DNA of 64,000 nt from Shewanella dokdonensis (GTDB lineage Bacteria > Pseudomonadota > Gammaproteobacteria > Enterobacterales > Shewanellaceae). Each line of letters begins with the position of its first letter. The first letter of the stretch is position 1. The translations under genes and the position numbers were made by a program. Below the pieces are notes generated by a model. The model was not told the origin of the DNA and made no database searches. It saw nothing but the letters and a program-made list of their open reading frames with translations. The DNA lies in contig NZ_CP074572.1 of assembly GCF_018394335.1 (NCBI RefSeq), forward strand, positions 496,001 through 560,000, given 5' to 3'. Positions 9,385 through 20,194 of this stretch are shown here, in pieces.

Positions 9385-10548
9385 TTAGTCTTGCCCGAAC
9401 AGATCGCGTGTATAAACTTTATCAGCCACATCGCGTAACTCATCCATCATACGGTTGGAAATAATCACGTCAGACATCGCCTTGAATTCATGCAGATCGC
9501 GAATGACCCGCGAATTAAAGAACTGCGCTTCTGTCAGCACAGGTTCGTAGACGACAACTTCAATGCCCTTGGCCTTGATCCGTTTCATAACACCTTGCAC
9601 CGCTGAGGCGCGGAAGTTGTCAGAGCCGTTCTTCATAATCAACCGGTACACCCCAACAATCTTAGGTTTACGGCTAATAATAGAGTCAGCCACAAAGTCT
9701 TTACGGGTGCGGTTTGAGTCAACAATCGCCGCGATCAGATTGTTTGGCACATCGTTATAGTTCGCCAGTAACTGTTTGGTATCTTTGGGCAAACAGTAAC
9801 CACCATAACCAAAAGAAGGGTTATTGTAGTGGCTGCCAATACGGGGATCCAAACACACACCATCAATGATCTGCCGGGTATCCAAGCCGCGCGAATCTGC
9901 GTAGGTATCAAGCTCATTAAAGAAGGCTACGCGCATCGCCAAGAATGTATTGGCAAACAGTTTGATGGCTTCGGCTTCAGTACTGTCGGTGAACAGCACA
10001 GGGATATCGGGTTTTAAGGCACAGTCAGCCAGCAACCGGGCAAAGGTTTCAGCACGCTGTGAACGTTCCCCCACAATAATACGGGAAGGATAAAGGTTAT
10101 CGTACAAGGCTTTGCCTTCTCTCAAAAACTCTGGAGAGAAGATAATATTCTCGGTGCCAAAAGTGGCGCGAACTTCCTGGGTATAACCCACAGGAACGGT
10201 GGACTTGATAATAATACAAACGTTGCGATTAGCAGCGAGCACATCTTTGATCACTGACTCCACGGAGCCAGTATTAAAGTAGTTAGTTTTGGGGTCGTAA
10301 TCAGTAGGTGTGGCAATAATGACAAAATCTGCATCTTTGTAGGCGGATTTATCTAATGTAGCCGTCAGATTAAGGTGTCTTTCCACCAGATATTCTTCGA
10401 TCATCGGGTCGACAATCGGCGACTTACGGGCATTGACCAAATCCACTTTTTCCGGGATCACATCAATGGCAACCACTTCATGTTTTTGCGCCAACAACAC
10501 CGCATTAGACAGGCCCACATAACCTGTTCCTACCACAACAATCTTCAT
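9385..10548 (-). CDS. ugd: UDP-glucose 6-dehydrogenase
   Basis: From the ATG at 10548 the protein is [20 protein letters not shown]..., 387 residues, the same size as E. coli Ugd. An NAD-binding GxGxxG is followed by [20 protein letters not shown], the substrate loop around [25 protein letters not shown] residues, and [11 protein letters not shown] with the catalytic Cys. It oxidises UDP-glucose to UDP-glucuronate in the cytoplasm using two NAD+. An in-frame extension upstream of 10548 lacks similarity; GGGA precedes the chosen start. It is upstream of the epimerase gene and 58 bp downstream of the DHH gene. Confidence 0.95.
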   Translation of the reverse strand: MKIVVVGTGYVGLSNAVLLAQKHEVVAIDVIPEKVDLVNARKSPIVDPMIEEYLVERHLNLTATLDKSAYKDADFVIIATPTDYDPKTNYFNTGSVESVIKDVLAANRNVCIIIKSTVPVGYTQEVRATFGTENIIFSPEFLREGKALYDNLYPSRIIVGERSQRAETFARLLADCALKPDIPVLFTDSTEAEAIKLFANTFLAMRVAFFNELDTYADSRGLDTRQIIDGVCLDPRIGSHYNNPSFGYGGYCLPKDTKQLLANYNDVPNNLIAAIVDSNRTRKDFVADSIISRKPKIVGVYRLIMKNGSDNFRASAVQGVMKRIKAKGIEVVVYEPVLTEAQFFNSRVIRDLHEFKAMSDVIISNRMMDELRDVADKVYTRDLFGQD

Positions 10549-10606
10549 AGATTTTATCTTCCCTATGCTCTCATTATCGATTCCAGAGTCAAGGGCCACA
10601 ACTATA

Positions 10607-11569
10607 CTAGCCGCGGGCATAATACGCTATGACGGATTCCCGGAACAGAGCCAATTGTTGCGCAGGTAATGTATTGATGCCAGCGGCAGCGGCTCTACCG
10701 CCGCCAGAGACAAAACGACTACAAAGGGTTCCAGCCCCCTGCCGATTATTGAGTGGTGCCCGTAGTGAGATCATCAGTGTGCTATCGGGATTATCAGTGA
10801 CGATGGCTATCGCTTTATCTGGGTTGGCATTGGCAAGCTGGTTTCCCAAGACGCCGCTGATACGTTTTGCCCAGGGCGCATCCGGTAATCGATACAGCAG
10901 CAGGACATCATCATTATGCGCAGGCATTAGCGCACTAAGCTGTTGCATATCACGTGCATAAGCTGCCTGTAACACATAATAAGGTGATGAAAAATCGTCC
11001 CGTAAAGCCCATGGTGAGTGATAACCCACTAACTGGCGAAACAGCGTTGCCGGGTCGATATGTAACTCAGCGACCTTATTCCCATATGCGTTATAGTTGA
11101 TTAATGTGCCGAGTTGTTGCAGAAATGCAGTGTCGGTGTCATTCAGTGCTAACGTTACCGCTAAGCGCCGGGCGGCCGTCAGCATATTGTCACCAAAAGC
11201 GGCCGCGATTGCCCAGAGACGTTGTTGACCATCCAGCAGTTTGTCAACAATCAATGCAGTACAGGTATCGGCACTCAGATCGATATGGGTGGTTAGTAAC
11301 GGCGATTGCGGTATTTCGCCAGCGCGGTGATGGTCAATATAGTCGACTGCTACATCTTGTTGCAACAGACGTTGCAGCGGCAAAAGATTTTGCTCCAGGG
11401 AGATGTCCAGCACTTGCACCGTATCGCCAGCAGCCGCTGAGACTCGTTGCAACAGTGAAATATCGCGCTTTACGCCTGTCACCAGGACGGCTTCTCGCGG
11501 AGCCAACAGGCGCAATTGCACCAGCGACAGAATGCCGTCGGCATCACCGTTAAACACATCATAATGCAT
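10607..11569 (-). CDS. DHH-family phosphoesterase
   Basis: The start at 11569 ([16 protein letters not shown]) has a GAGGAA site overlapping the cysC stop. DHH-superfamily metal motifs are [23 protein letters not shown] and FGDNML. The C-terminal DHHA1-type motif is [10 protein letters not shown], with Arg where NrnA-type enzymes usually have His. The length is 320 residues. Related proteins hydrolyse nanoRNA or pAp. Its position immediately behind cysC, 11 bp from its stop, raises the idea that it recycles the 3',5'-nucleotide from PAPS use, but this is inference. The changed His means activity should not be assumed. Confidence 0.8.
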   Translation of the reverse strand: MHYDVFNGDADGILSLVQLRLLAPREAVLVTGVKRDISLLQRVSAAAGDTVQVLDISLEQNLLPLQRLLQQDVAVDYIDHHRAGEIPQSPLLTTHIDLSADTCTALIVDKLLDGQQRLWAIAAAFGDNMLTAARRLAVTLALNDTDTAFLQQLGTLINYNAYGNKVAELHIDPATLFRQLVGYHSPWALRDDFSSPYYVLQAAYARDMQQLSALMPAHNDDVLLLYRLPDAPWAKRISGVLGNQLANANPDKAIAIVTDNPDSTLMISLRAPLNNRQGAGTLCSRFVSGGGRAAAAGINTLPAQQLALFRESVIAYYARG

Positions 11570-11579
11570 CGCAAATTCC

Positions 11580-12198
11580 TCAGCCTCGCGGCTGCAAATA
11601 ACCACCGTCTGTTAAGTATTGCAAAATGGCCGAGACACAACTGTCAATGTTCATGTCAGCGGTGTGCAGATGAATTTCCGCGCTAAGCGGCACTTCATAG
11701 GCGGAATCAATCCCAGTAAAATGCTTAATCTCCCCGCCCGAGCCTTGAGATAGAGTCCTTTCGGATCGCGCTGTTCACAAACAGCCAAGGGCGTATCCAC
11801 AAAAATTTCAATAAATTCGCCAGCGTCATGCAGTTGTCGTACTAATTGCCGGTCAGACTGAAACGGGAAATAAACGCTGTCAACACCAGTAGTCCGGCGT
11901 CAACAAACAGTTTGCTGACTTCGCCGATGCGCCGAATATTTTCCACCCGGTCAGCATCACTAAAACCCAGATCCCGATTCAAGCCATGCCGCACATTATC
12001 GCCGTCTAGTAAATACGTGTGATAACCCAGTTGCGCCAACCGTTGTTCCAAGGCATTGGCAATCGTTGATTTACCAGAACCACTCAAGCCGGTAAACCAC
12101 AGCACTGCGGATTTATTGAGGCCTTTGGCATGTGCTCTAGCGGTCTTACTGACCTGGTGCGGATGCCAGACCACATCAGAGGAATGTTGTTTTGTCAT
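11580..12198 (-). CDS. cysC: Adenylylsulfate (APS) kinase, two frameshifts
   Basis: [18 protein letters not shown] leads to the P-loop GLSGSGKST, then [18 protein letters not shown] (APS site) and [14 protein letters not shown]. The frame breaks near 11872 (CCC run, should read [15 protein letters not shown]) and near 11747 (GGGG run, should read [14 protein letters not shown]). The restored protein is about 206 residues, ending DGGYLQPRG at the stop 11580-11582. It phosphorylates APS to PAPS, the sulfate donor. It is the distal gene of the cysD-cysN-permease-cysC operon. Both breaks fit homopolymer undercalls. Confidence 0.92.
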
Positions 12199-12230
12199 GA
12201 AAATATCCTTCACCAGTACCACGGCTATGC

Positions 12231-13956
12231 TTAAAACGGAAAAAACACTGGCACCATCACCACCACGATAGCGCCATACGTTAACGCCATCGGCACACCC
12301 AGTTTAAAAAAATCACTCAGGCGATATTTCCCGGCGTTATACACCATCAGATTGGTCTGATAACCAAAAGGGCTGACAAAACTGCCACTGGCAGCAAACG
12401 CGACCACCATGACAAACGGCAGAATATCAACCTGCAACCCTTTCGCCAAACCAATCCCCAGCGGGAACATCAATGCGGCGGCAGCATTGTTGGTGACCAC
12501 TTCCGTCAGCAACCAGGTAGCGACATAAGTTACTAACAGTAAATAGAAGGGTTGCAGTCCACTGGCATGTTGCCGCACCTGCTGCGCAAACCACTCGGTC
12601 ACGCCGCTGTTCATTAAGGCAAAAGACAATAAAATCGCCACCGACACAATCAGCCAGATATCCAGCGGGAATCGGCGCAGCAGCTCATTGACAGTAATGC
12701 AGCCACTAAAAATATAAAGCCCCAATAACAACAACATCGACTGCAGTAAATCCATCACGCCCACAGCCGCTAGTGTCACGGCCACCATAAAACTGCCGAC
12801 CGCCAACCATTCGCTGCATCCACGCAGTTGCTGTTCCGGCTCAACGCCACTGAGACTGATGAAATTTTTGCTGATGTTATGCCGCTGTCGATAATCCTCG
12901 CCCACCGCCAAAACCAGAAAATCCCCCGCGGCCAGCGTCACGTCCCCTAGTTTGCCAGAAAGGTTCTGCCCGTCACGGCGAATGGCGACTACTGCCGCAT
13001 CAAACAATGCCCGAAAGCCAACACTTTTTAATGTTCGGCCAACCACAATGCTTTCTTGACGTACCACCACCTCAGTCAATTCCCGCTGCAGCAAACCATC
13101 TTTATCCGCAAACAGCTCTAGTCCGTGGAAATGATGTAACTGCATCACTTTATTGATGTCACCAGCAAACACCAGGCGATCCCCCGGCTGTAAAATCTCT
13201 GTCGGCACTACAGGCGACAACAATCGCCCGCCGCGTACCACTTCAACGAGGAACAGTGACTGTAAATGGCGCAGACCATTGGCCTCCACACTCTTACCGG
13301 CAAGCGTGGAGCCTTGAGTGATTTTGGCATCAATGAAATAGCCTTTTAAATTCAGGTCATTACTTTGCCAATCCGGTAACATGCGGCTGCACAGTGCCAG
13401 CACTACGCCACACCCCAGCACCAACAGTAGCCCAACCGCAGCAAAGGAAAAAAGGGCAAGGACTTGCCGGTTTCATTGATATAAAAGCTGTTAACTATCA
13501 GGTTAGTGGAGGTGCCGATTAGTGTTACCGTCCCCCCAAGATGGCGGCATAGGACAGAGGCAGTAGCAAACGGCTAGCATTATGGTGCGGATTCGTACGG
13601 ATCGGCGCCATCAAAGTAGCAACCACCGCCGTGTTATTCAGAAATGCCGAACACAGCGTAGTCAGTCCAAATAACCGTAACCAACTGGAACGGTAACTGG
13701 TCACGATGACTTTCTTGGCAATCAACCGCAGAATACGGGTTTTCTCCAATACCAACGAACACAGCATCAACAGGATTAAGGTCACCAAACCAGAGTTTGC
13801 CATTCCCGTGAGTATCTGTTGCCGATCAACTAGCCCCATGGCGACGAGACACAATAGCAAACCGCCAAATACTGCCGCCGGCCGAGTCTGAAAACGGATC
13901 AGACCGGCAACGGTAGCAACAAACAGTAATAAGGTAAGATAGGCATCCAGCGCCAT
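12231..13956 (-). CDS. SLC13-family permease with TrkA-C domains, probable sulfate transporter (two frameshifts)
   Basis: The restored protein is ~575 residues: N-terminal membrane helices with [15 protein letters not shown] (the SNT-like motif of SLC13/DASS carriers), two cytosolic TrkA-C/RCK-C-like domains in the middle (for example [16 protein letters not shown] and [14 protein letters not shown]), then the second helix bundle with [12 protein letters not shown] and GYQTNLMVY. The frame is broken in a C6 run near 13536 and an A6 run near 13452; adding one base at each restores the repeat. Its place between cysN and cysC indicates sulfate uptake for the assimilation pathway. A thiosulfate or other anion substrate cannot be excluded. 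Confidence 0.88.
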
Positions 13957-13992
13957 GGCATCATCCTCGCCAACGAGTCAGCATCATGGCCG

Positions 13993-15402
13993 TTAGTCTT
14001 GGCTGATATCGCGCACATTCCAGTGCGGGTATTGCTTACGTATCAGCGCATTGAACTCCAGCTCAAATTCACTGTAACGTGGCCGCGGCGTATGCTCTGG
14101 CGTTGGCAGTCGGCGGATCATCCCGGCCCCAACCGTAGCATTGGTGAGCCGATCAATAATGATAAAAGCACCGGTATTTCGATTTGTATCATATTGATCA
14201 AATGCTATTTTTTCGTTGAGTTCCCAGCGGCACTCACCCATTTCATTCAGCAACAACTGTTTAGCATCGCTCTGTTGCAGCGTATTGACATCTACTTTGA
14301 AATTTATCGCCCGAACATAGCCGGAGGTGAGTTTACTGCCGGCTTTGACAAGGTATTCACGGTCAGCATACAGCGGCTCTTGCGCCATCCACACTACGTC
14401 GGCAACAAAGCTGTCGCTGACAACACAGGCATCTTGAGGCCGCACGAGCATATCGCCACGGCCAATATCAATTTCATCGGTCAGGGTTAACGTCACCGCC
14501 ATGCCAGCGGTAGCTTTGGGCAGATTACCGTCAAAAGTCACAATGGCCTTGACCTGGCTCTGTTTGCCCGATGGCAGCACGGCCACGATATCACCGACAC
14601 GGATATCACCAGAGGCAACCGTGCCGCTAAACCCGCGAAAATCCAGATTGGGGCGGTTCACATACTGCACCTGGAAACGGAACGCATCAGCCACACGCCG
14701 GTCAATCGTCACAGTATTCAATAGTTTTAACAGGGGTGACCCGGGATACCAGCTCATGTTATCGCTGGCATTCACCACATTGTCGCCTTTCAGCGCTGAA
14801 ATAGGCACAAAACGCACATCGGTAAATTTCAGCTGTTCCGCAAAATCGCGGTAATCCTGTTTGATCTTTTGATAAACCGCTTGGTCATAGTCAACGATAT
14901 CCATCTTATTGATGGCAACAATAATGTGTTTAATGCCGAGTTGGGAGCAGATGTAGCTGTGGCGTCTGGTCTGTACCTGCACACCGTGACGGGCATCGAT
15001 CAGAATAATGGCCAAGTCACAGGTAGAGGCGCCCGTGGCCATATTGCGGGTGTACTGCTCATGCCCGGGCGTATCGGCAATAATAAATTTGCGTTGTTCG
15101 GTCGAAAAATACCGATAAGCAACATCTATGGTGATCCCCTGCTCGCGTTCTGACTGTAAACCGTCCACTAACAGCGCCAAATCAAAGGCTTCATTGGTGG
15201 TATTAAAACGCTGCGAGTCTTTCTCAATGGCCGCTAACTGATCTTCAAAGATCATTTTGCTGTCATACAATAACCGCCCAATCAGCGTGGATTTCCCGTC
15301 ATCGACACTCCCGCAGGTAAGAAAACGCAGCATATCTTTGTTTTCATGAACCTTGAGATAACTTTCTATATCTGTGGCAATTAATTCAGAACTATGTGAC
15401 AT
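13993..15402 (-). CDS. cysN: Sulfate adenylyltransferase subunit 1 (GTPase)
   Basis: The protein has 469 residues with EF-Tu-like GTPase motifs: [19 protein letters not shown] (P-loop), [15 protein letters not shown] (switch I), [17 protein letters not shown] (G3) and NKMD (G4), followed by beta-barrel domains. With CysD it makes APS from ATP and sulfate, driven by GTP hydrolysis. It lies 55 bp downstream of cysD and is intact. The length is close to E. coli CysN, without a fused CysC domain, which is consistent with the separate cysC. Confidence 0.96.
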   Translation of the reverse strand: MSHSSELIATDIESYLKVHENKDMLRFLTCGSVDDGKSTLIGRLLYDSKMIFEDQLAAIEKDSQRFNTTNEAFDLALLVDGLQSEREQGITIDVAYRYFSTEQRKFIIADTPGHEQYTRNMATGASTCDLAIILIDARHGVQVQTRRHSYICSQLGIKHIIVAINKMDIVDYDQAVYQKIKQDYRDFAEQLKFTDVRFVPISALKGDNVVNASDNMSWYPGSPLLKLLNTVTIDRRVADAFRFQVQYVNRPNLDFRGFSGTVASGDIRVGDIVAVLPSGKQSQVKAIVTFDGNLPKATAGMAVTLTLTDEIDIGRGDMLVRPQDACVVSDSFVADVVWMAQEPLYADREYLVKAGSKLTSGYVRAINFKVDVNTLQQSDAKQLLLNEMGECRWELNEKIAFDQYDTNRNTGAFIIIDRLTNATVGAGMIRRLPTPEHTPRPRYSEFELEFNALIRKQYPHWNVRDISQD

Positions 15403-15457
15403 CTGTGTGCATTCCTGACCGTAAAACGAATTCTGCTGGCAACTTTTTCAGTAAAAA

Positions 15458-16377
15458 TCAGAAGTAACCTTCCATTTTTTTCTTTTCCATCGAGCCGTTA
15501 CTATCGTGATCAATCACCCGGCCCTGGCGTTCAGAGGTGGTGCTCAGCAACATCTCCTGAATGACCTCTGGTAATGTGGTAGCCGATGATTCAACAGCGC
15601 CGGTCAACGGATAACAGCCCAAGGTTCTGAAACGCACTTTGCGCATTTGAGGAACTTCCCCTCTTTTAGCGGCATACGTTCGTCATCGACCATGATTAAT
15701 GCGCCATCGCGTTCAACCACTGGACGTTCTGCCGCCAAATACAGGTCAGGTATTTCGATGTTTTCTAAGTAGATATATTGCCAAATATCCAACTCCGTCC
15801 AGTTGGATAAAGGAAACACGCGAATGCTCTCGCCTTTATTCACTTTACTGTTGTAGATATGCCACAGCTCAGGACGTTGATTTTTAGGATCCCAGCGGTG
15901 TTTGCTGTCGCGAAATGAATAAACCCGCTCTTTGGCTCGGGATTTTTCTTCATCACGGCGAGCGCCACCAAATGCCGCATCAAATCCATACTTATCCAGC
16001 GCCTGCTTCAGCGCCTGGGTTTTCATGATATCGGTGTGTTTGGCACTGCCATGATCAAACGGGTTGATGTTGAGTCTCACCCCTTCTGGATTGCTATGAA
16101 CCAACAGTGTAAAACCGTGCTTACGCGCCATCTCATCGCGAAACCGGATCATTTCGCGAAACTTCCAGGTGGTGTCCACATGCAGTAACGGAAAAGGGAT
16201 TTTGCCGGGATAAAAAGCTTTACGTGCCAAGTGCAGTAAAACCGAAGAGTCTTTGCCAATAGAGTAAAGCATGACGGGGTTATCAAACTCAGCCGCCACT
16301 TCACGCATGATGTGAATCGATTCAGCTTCCAGCGCTTGCAGATGCGTCATGCGCTGCTGATTTACGTTTGTTACCAC
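15458..16377 (-). CDS. cysD: Sulfate adenylyltransferase subunit 2, one frameshift
   Basis: The core reads [40 protein letters not shown] (PP-loop SGGKDS-like motif), [16 protein letters not shown] and [14 protein letters not shown], all diagnostic for CysD. The frame is lost in a four-base C run near 15662; restored it reads [19 protein letters not shown]...GRVIDHD...MEGYF. I place the start at a GTG (16377) because GAGG lies nine bases upstream; an ATG at 16350 without a clear ribosome site is the alternative. The restored length is 297-306 residues. It is the first gene of the sulfate activation operon. Confidence 0.92.
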
Positions 16378-16967
16378 TCCACTTAACCTCTTACAGCAAA
16401 GCCAGTTTGAAGGAACCCGGTAGGTACCCGCCACCAGCAGATTTGCGACTATTTGTGTTTGTTTAAGCGGAGTTTAACAAAACCCCATATAAGCCGAATC
16501 ATCATTTTTTGAATTTATTATTCAAATACTGAATATCGACAGACAGCACCTTACCTCTCGATAATCTGGGTATTGCCCCCTAATTAGCCTCATAACCAAG
16601 AGAGCAGCACGCATTTAATATAATCCCGATGAAATGAATATTTCTATCACACTACCATATAGAATCAGTGCCTACCTATGTATGTTACCGAAGCACAATC
16701 AACAATGAGTGAAAAATCTCACACATTGCAATATATATCTCACATATGAACAGCAGAACCTAGAAACGATAAATTACTTGAGCCAGACATCCAAAGCGGC
16801 TAGTTCTTCCGCTTGCCGATTTTGGGATTTGTTTGTTCGAGCACTTAAGACATTGAACATCCTTTTACAAAGCTGCCACCACCTTAAAGGATAATAACAG
16901 TAAACCGACCATGATTCGGCGTTTACCGGGAACAACAAGGCAATTTTTTGTCGAGAAGGAAAAATTT
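16378..16967. other. Intergenic region between cysD and the lasso locus
   Basis: About 590 AT-rich bases with no convincing gene. It must hold the promoter of the cysD operon (minus strand) and the 3' end of the lasso minus-strand arm. A 7-bp inverted repeat lies at 16508-16526. Near 16900-16930 there is an imperfect inverted repeat (GTAAACCGA ... TCGGCGTTTAC) that might serve as a weak terminator for the nucleotidyltransferase gene. Nothing else is recognised. Confidence 0.5.
16508..16526. promoter_or_regulatory. Inverted repeat upstream of cysD, possible operator
   Basis: TTTGAAT-TTATT-ATTCAAA is a perfect 7-bp inverted repeat about 130 bp upstream of the cysD start. Sulfur assimilation operons are usually activated by CysB, a LysR-type protein that binds AT-rich dyads. 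The assignment to CysB is inference from position only. Confidence 0.25.
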
Positions 16968-17996
16968 TTAAAAAAACCACTTAGCTTTACCTACTATTCC
17001 CCTAGCTTTAATTTTGCTTAATGTGGCATGAACTGCGCGTGACTCATAATCCTGTAGCATTAATAGCGCAAATCGCTCAGCATCCATCGCTAAGCTTTGC
17101 CCCTTACTACCTAGATCATCAAGAGACTCTATCCGTATCTCTGGGAAATAATACTTCACCATATGCAACACTAAAGAACAGCCATCTTTGCTACTACCGA
17201 CCTGAGCCGCTTGCCAAAATAACGACCAGTCAATGGTGCAATGTTCGATCAAATAGGCAATATCCGTCAGAACCAGCGGGCCATTATTAAATCGATGGTC
17301 ATAACTAGCATGCATAATCAGATGCAGCAATAAATCAGTAGGTGACATAAACAGGATTTGTTGGCCTGCAACGTGCGCGACAATACAACGATACCAAAAG
17401 TTATCGTCAGCCACTAAGTCTTCACTCGGACTATTTTCTGGGTGAAAAACCTTATGATGCAGTTCTACTATAACCCCTGTCGGAGAAAGCAATGGTGGAA
17501 TATGTTTACTGAATTTTAGCCAATCATCAGAGCTTCCTTTATATTTGGCATATTTTGGTGGGTGGCGATATCCATGCTTAATCAGTTGTTCATAAGCTCC
17601 AGCCAGTTGTGCCTGAGGGAGCAGCAGATCGATATCGCGCATCGGTCTGAGCGCAGCATGAGGATAAATCACATTGGCGAGATAACTCCCTTTAAGGGCA
17701 ATATGGTGAATTCGCTGCGATGACAACAGTTGGTGTAACTTGAGCAGTTCAGCCTGCATCTTAACCGCTCTTATTGCTGACTTTTTATAGATATTCCGCA
17801 AACGCTCACTCACCGAAACAGGAATCACTAACATTTTTTGTTTCAGTTGCCAGTAAAGTAAAGGCGCAATCCGATGTGACATTGCCATTTCACATATTGT
17901 GGCCCAATCAGCATCAGTTAGCACATCAAGTTGCTGCTGGGTAATGGTTTGGCGCTCAGAAATTAAGTCGAGTAATAGCCTTTTTAGATGCATCAT
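16968..17996 (-). CDS. Lasso-cluster nucleotidyltransferase (NTP_transf_5-like)
   Basis: The protein is about 342 residues with an N-terminal helical region (SHRIAPLLYWQLKQK), then IALKGSYLANVIYP and MRDIDLLLP. The second carries the paired aspartates (DIDLL) of nucleotidyltransferase-fold proteins of the type common in RiPP and polysaccharide loci; VIVELHHKV and ADLL-like helices follow. Its start overlaps the ABC exporter gene by about 40 bp, so it is the last gene of the minus-strand lasso arm. In some kinase-containing lasso clusters a homologue takes part in further phosphate or nucleotide decoration; that role here is inference. The start could be 17996 or 17993. Confidence 0.8.
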   Translation of the reverse strand: MMHLKRLLLDLISERQTITQQQLDVLTDADWATICEMAMSHRIAPLLYWQLKQKMLVIPVSVSERLRNIYKKSAIRAVKMQAELLKLHQLLSSQRIHHIALKGSYLANVIYPHAALRPMRDIDLLLPQAQLAGAYEQLIKHGYRHPPKYAKYKGSSDDWLKFSKHIPPLLSPTGVIVELHHKVFHPENSPSEDLVADDNFWYRCIVAHVAGQQILFMSPTDLLLHLIMHASYDHRFNNGPLVLTDIAYLIEHCTIDWSLFWQAAQVGSSKDGCSLVLHMVKYYFPEIRIESLDDLGSKGQSLAMDAERFALLMLQDYESRAVHATLSKIKARGIVGKAKWFF

Positions 17997-19734
17997 CACC
18001 ACCGTGTTGTTGTTTCAGTTGTTGCCACGTACCTTGCGCAACAACACTTCCCTGTTCAAGTTTAATGACCTGATCGGCATGTTCCAGTGTCGGTAATCGA
18101 TGACCAATAACTAGCACCGTCATATTACCGTGCAAATTTTCAATCGCTTGGCGAATACGCTGTTCGTTCTCAACATCCAAAGCACTGGTAGCTTCGTCTA
18201 AGATCAGTAGCGTAGGTTGTTTTAGTAACGCTCTAGCTAACACTATACGTTGGCGCTCACCGCCGGAGAGCCGAACACCTCCATCGCCAACCATGGTATC
18301 CAGTTGGTTTGGTAAATCAAAAACAAACTCCGCGGCAGCCAATGTCAATGCTTTTAATAAGTCCGCTTCCGATGCTTTGGGATTACCCCACAGCAAGTTG
18401 TTACGAATGCTGTCATTAAACAAAAATACCTCTTGCGGTACATAAGCAACCGATTGCCGCCATTGTCGGCGTAAGGGCCCAGTCAGCAAGATATCATCCA
18501 ATAAAATCTCACCACTATCAGCGGCTAATAACCCCATCAACAGATCGGCTAGCGTACTCTTCCCTGCGCCAGAGTGGCCTATCACCGCCGTAGTGGTATG
18601 CACTTTCAACGTTAATGACACTTGTGCTAGTGAAGGTGAATTTTTACCCGGATATTGAAACGACACATTCTTAAGTTGAATTTGCTTGCCGATGACAATA
18701 GGTTGATGGCTGTCGAGTTTGGTGGGTTCGGCATTAACACGATAAGCATCTTGCAGTCGCTGAGCATCTTCAAGTGCCGGCAATGCATGTAAACAATGGT
18801 GTAACTGCTGTTGCGCTGACATAAACAACGGGATCATGCGCCCAAACACAATCACTAAAGTCAACAGTTGCGCAACCTCAATATGCCACAGATTCAACCC
18901 GGCTAGCAGATAACCAATAAGCAGCGTCGCCCCAAAAATTTGAAACAAGACTTTCGATAAACTAGTGTCTTTTTGGAAAGCCAGTTGTTGCTCACGTAAT
19001 GTTGCAATTGTGTGGTCAAAACGTTCAATAAAACTCGATTCCTGCCCCAAAATTTTGGCGAGTTTTATACCCGCTAAACTCTGCTGTACTGTTGCCTGCA
19101 TGCTCCGATTAGCCTGACCTAACTGCTGTCCCAACGACAGTGCTTGTTTTCGCTGACCACTTAGCACTAACAAAATGAGGCCACCACTGATAAATGCCAG
19201 CAGCGTTACTTGCCAAGATAAACTCACTGCGGCAATCAAGTACGCAAGTAACGTCATCAACGATGCCAACAAACCCAGTAGAAAATTAAACCCTACGCCG
19301 ATGCGGTTGATGTCGACTAACAAGCTGTTAGCCTGATCAGATTGATTTTGCTGCGTTAACCAACGCCATTCAGCATGTAACAACAGCGCGAAGCTACGCA
19401 GTCGCATTTTGTCGACTAGCTGATGTTGCATAATGGTGCTGAGGCGCTCACGGGCGTACAGTAAAGTTGCTCTTAATATAATCAGCAATAATACGATGCC
19501 CATCAGGAATGAAGTTGATGTGGGAACACCTAACTCCGCCATGCGCTGTAGCATCTGCCCTGATACATTGTGTGTCACCGCAGCAGATTGTAATGATTGC
19601 AACAATGGCACCAGTAATAAAATGCCCGAACCTTCGGTTAAGCCCGCCAGAATCATGAGTAGCAATATGAGTAACACTCGTTTAAATGTCACAAGTGCAA
19701 TTAGCGGCTTAATAGTAGCGTAAGAGGGCATCAT
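17956..19734 (-). CDS. Lasso peptide ABC exporter (fused permease-ATPase)
   Basis: The protein has 592 residues. An N-terminal six-helix exporter domain (residues ~1-330) is followed by one ATPase domain with Walker A GHSGAGKST (~residue 386), signature LSGGERQR, Walker B LLILDEATSALD and the switch His in VIGHRLPT. It has the half-transporter layout of LarD/McjD-type exporters, which pump out mature lasso peptide and give self-immunity. It is translationally close to B2 (stop and start two bases apart) and overlaps the nucleotidyltransferase gene, so it belongs to the minus-strand lasso operon. Confidence 0.9.
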   Translation of the reverse strand: MMPSYATIKPLIALVTFKRVLLILLLMILAGLTEGSGILLLVPLLQSLQSAAVTHNVSGQMLQRMAELGVPTSTSFLMGIVLLLIILRATLLYARERLSTIMQHQLVDKMRLRSFALLLHAEWRWLTQQNQSDQANSLLVDINRIGVGFNFLLGLLASLMTLLAYLIAAVSLSWQVTLLAFISGGLILLVLSGQRKQALSLGQQLGQANRSMQATVQQSLAGIKLAKILGQESSFIERFDHTIATLREQQLAFQKDTSLSKVLFQIFGATLLIGYLLAGLNLWHIEVAQLLTLVIVFGRMIPLFMSAQQQLHHCLHALPALEDAQRLQDAYRVNAEPTKLDSHQPIVIGKQIQLKNVSFQYPGKNSPSLAQVSLTLKVHTTTAVIGHSGAGKSTLADLLMGLLAADSGEILLDDILLTGPLRRQWRQSVAYVPQEVFLFNDSIRNNLLWGNPKASEADLLKALTLAAAEFVFDLPNQLDTMVGDGGVRLSGGERQRIVLARALLKQPTLLILDEATSALDVENEQRIRQAIENLHGNMTVLVIGHRLPTLEHADQVIKLEQGSVVAQGTWQQLKQQHGGDDASKKAITRLNF

Positions 19735-19735
19735 C

Positions 19736-20194
19736 TCAGCTCATTTTCAATGTAAAAAGGTAAGCACCTACTACGGTAAACTGATTAAAACTGTAACCAC
19801 CAGTCACTCTTACTGATCCAGAGCATACCCAAGCATGGGCTTTAATCTGCCCCGCGTCTCTGCATAAGCCAAAATATAACGCTCCAGGAATGCCATACAA
19901 CCCCAACAAAAAACGTGCAGTAATGGCTTGCGGGAAACAATTGGATTCCCAAGGTGTATAGGGCGCAATTCCTTGAACGAGTTTACTTATCTGCTTTGCT
20001 CTTAGTCGCTGCTTTTCAGATATCAGCGGGATCCAATACCCTTTAGCCTGTAGAATCCCTAATCGCGGCGCAAGCTTGCGAAACGATAAGCGAAAAATAG
20101 CCAGCTTGCTTAGCCCTAACAGCAGCCAAGTGGGAATGGCCCAACATTGAATAAATAGTGATTGGCGTAAAAATTTAATCCAAGCAGAGGTCAA
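19736..20194 (-). CDS. Lasso peptide leader protease B2 (transglutaminase-like)
   Basis: The protein has 152 residues. The C-terminal half shows the transglutaminase-like cysteine protease signature of lasso B2 proteins: ESNCFPQAITARFLLGLYGI with catalytic Cys86, and KAHAWV with His120. The usual acidic third residue is not obvious after HAWV, where the sequence reads VRVTGGYSFNQF. The N-terminal half has hydrophobic helices. It cleaves the leader from the precursor while B1 holds it. Its ATG overlaps the B1 stop by four bases (ATGA), indicating translational coupling. Confidence 0.9.
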   Translation of the reverse strand: MTSAWIKFLRQSLFIQCWAIPTWLLLGLSKLAIFRLSFRKLAPRLGILQAKGYWIPLISEKQRLRAKQISKLVQGIAPYTPWESNCFPQAITARFLLGLYGIPGALYFGLCRDAGQIKAHAWVCSGSVRVTGGYSFNQFTVVGAYLFTLKMS

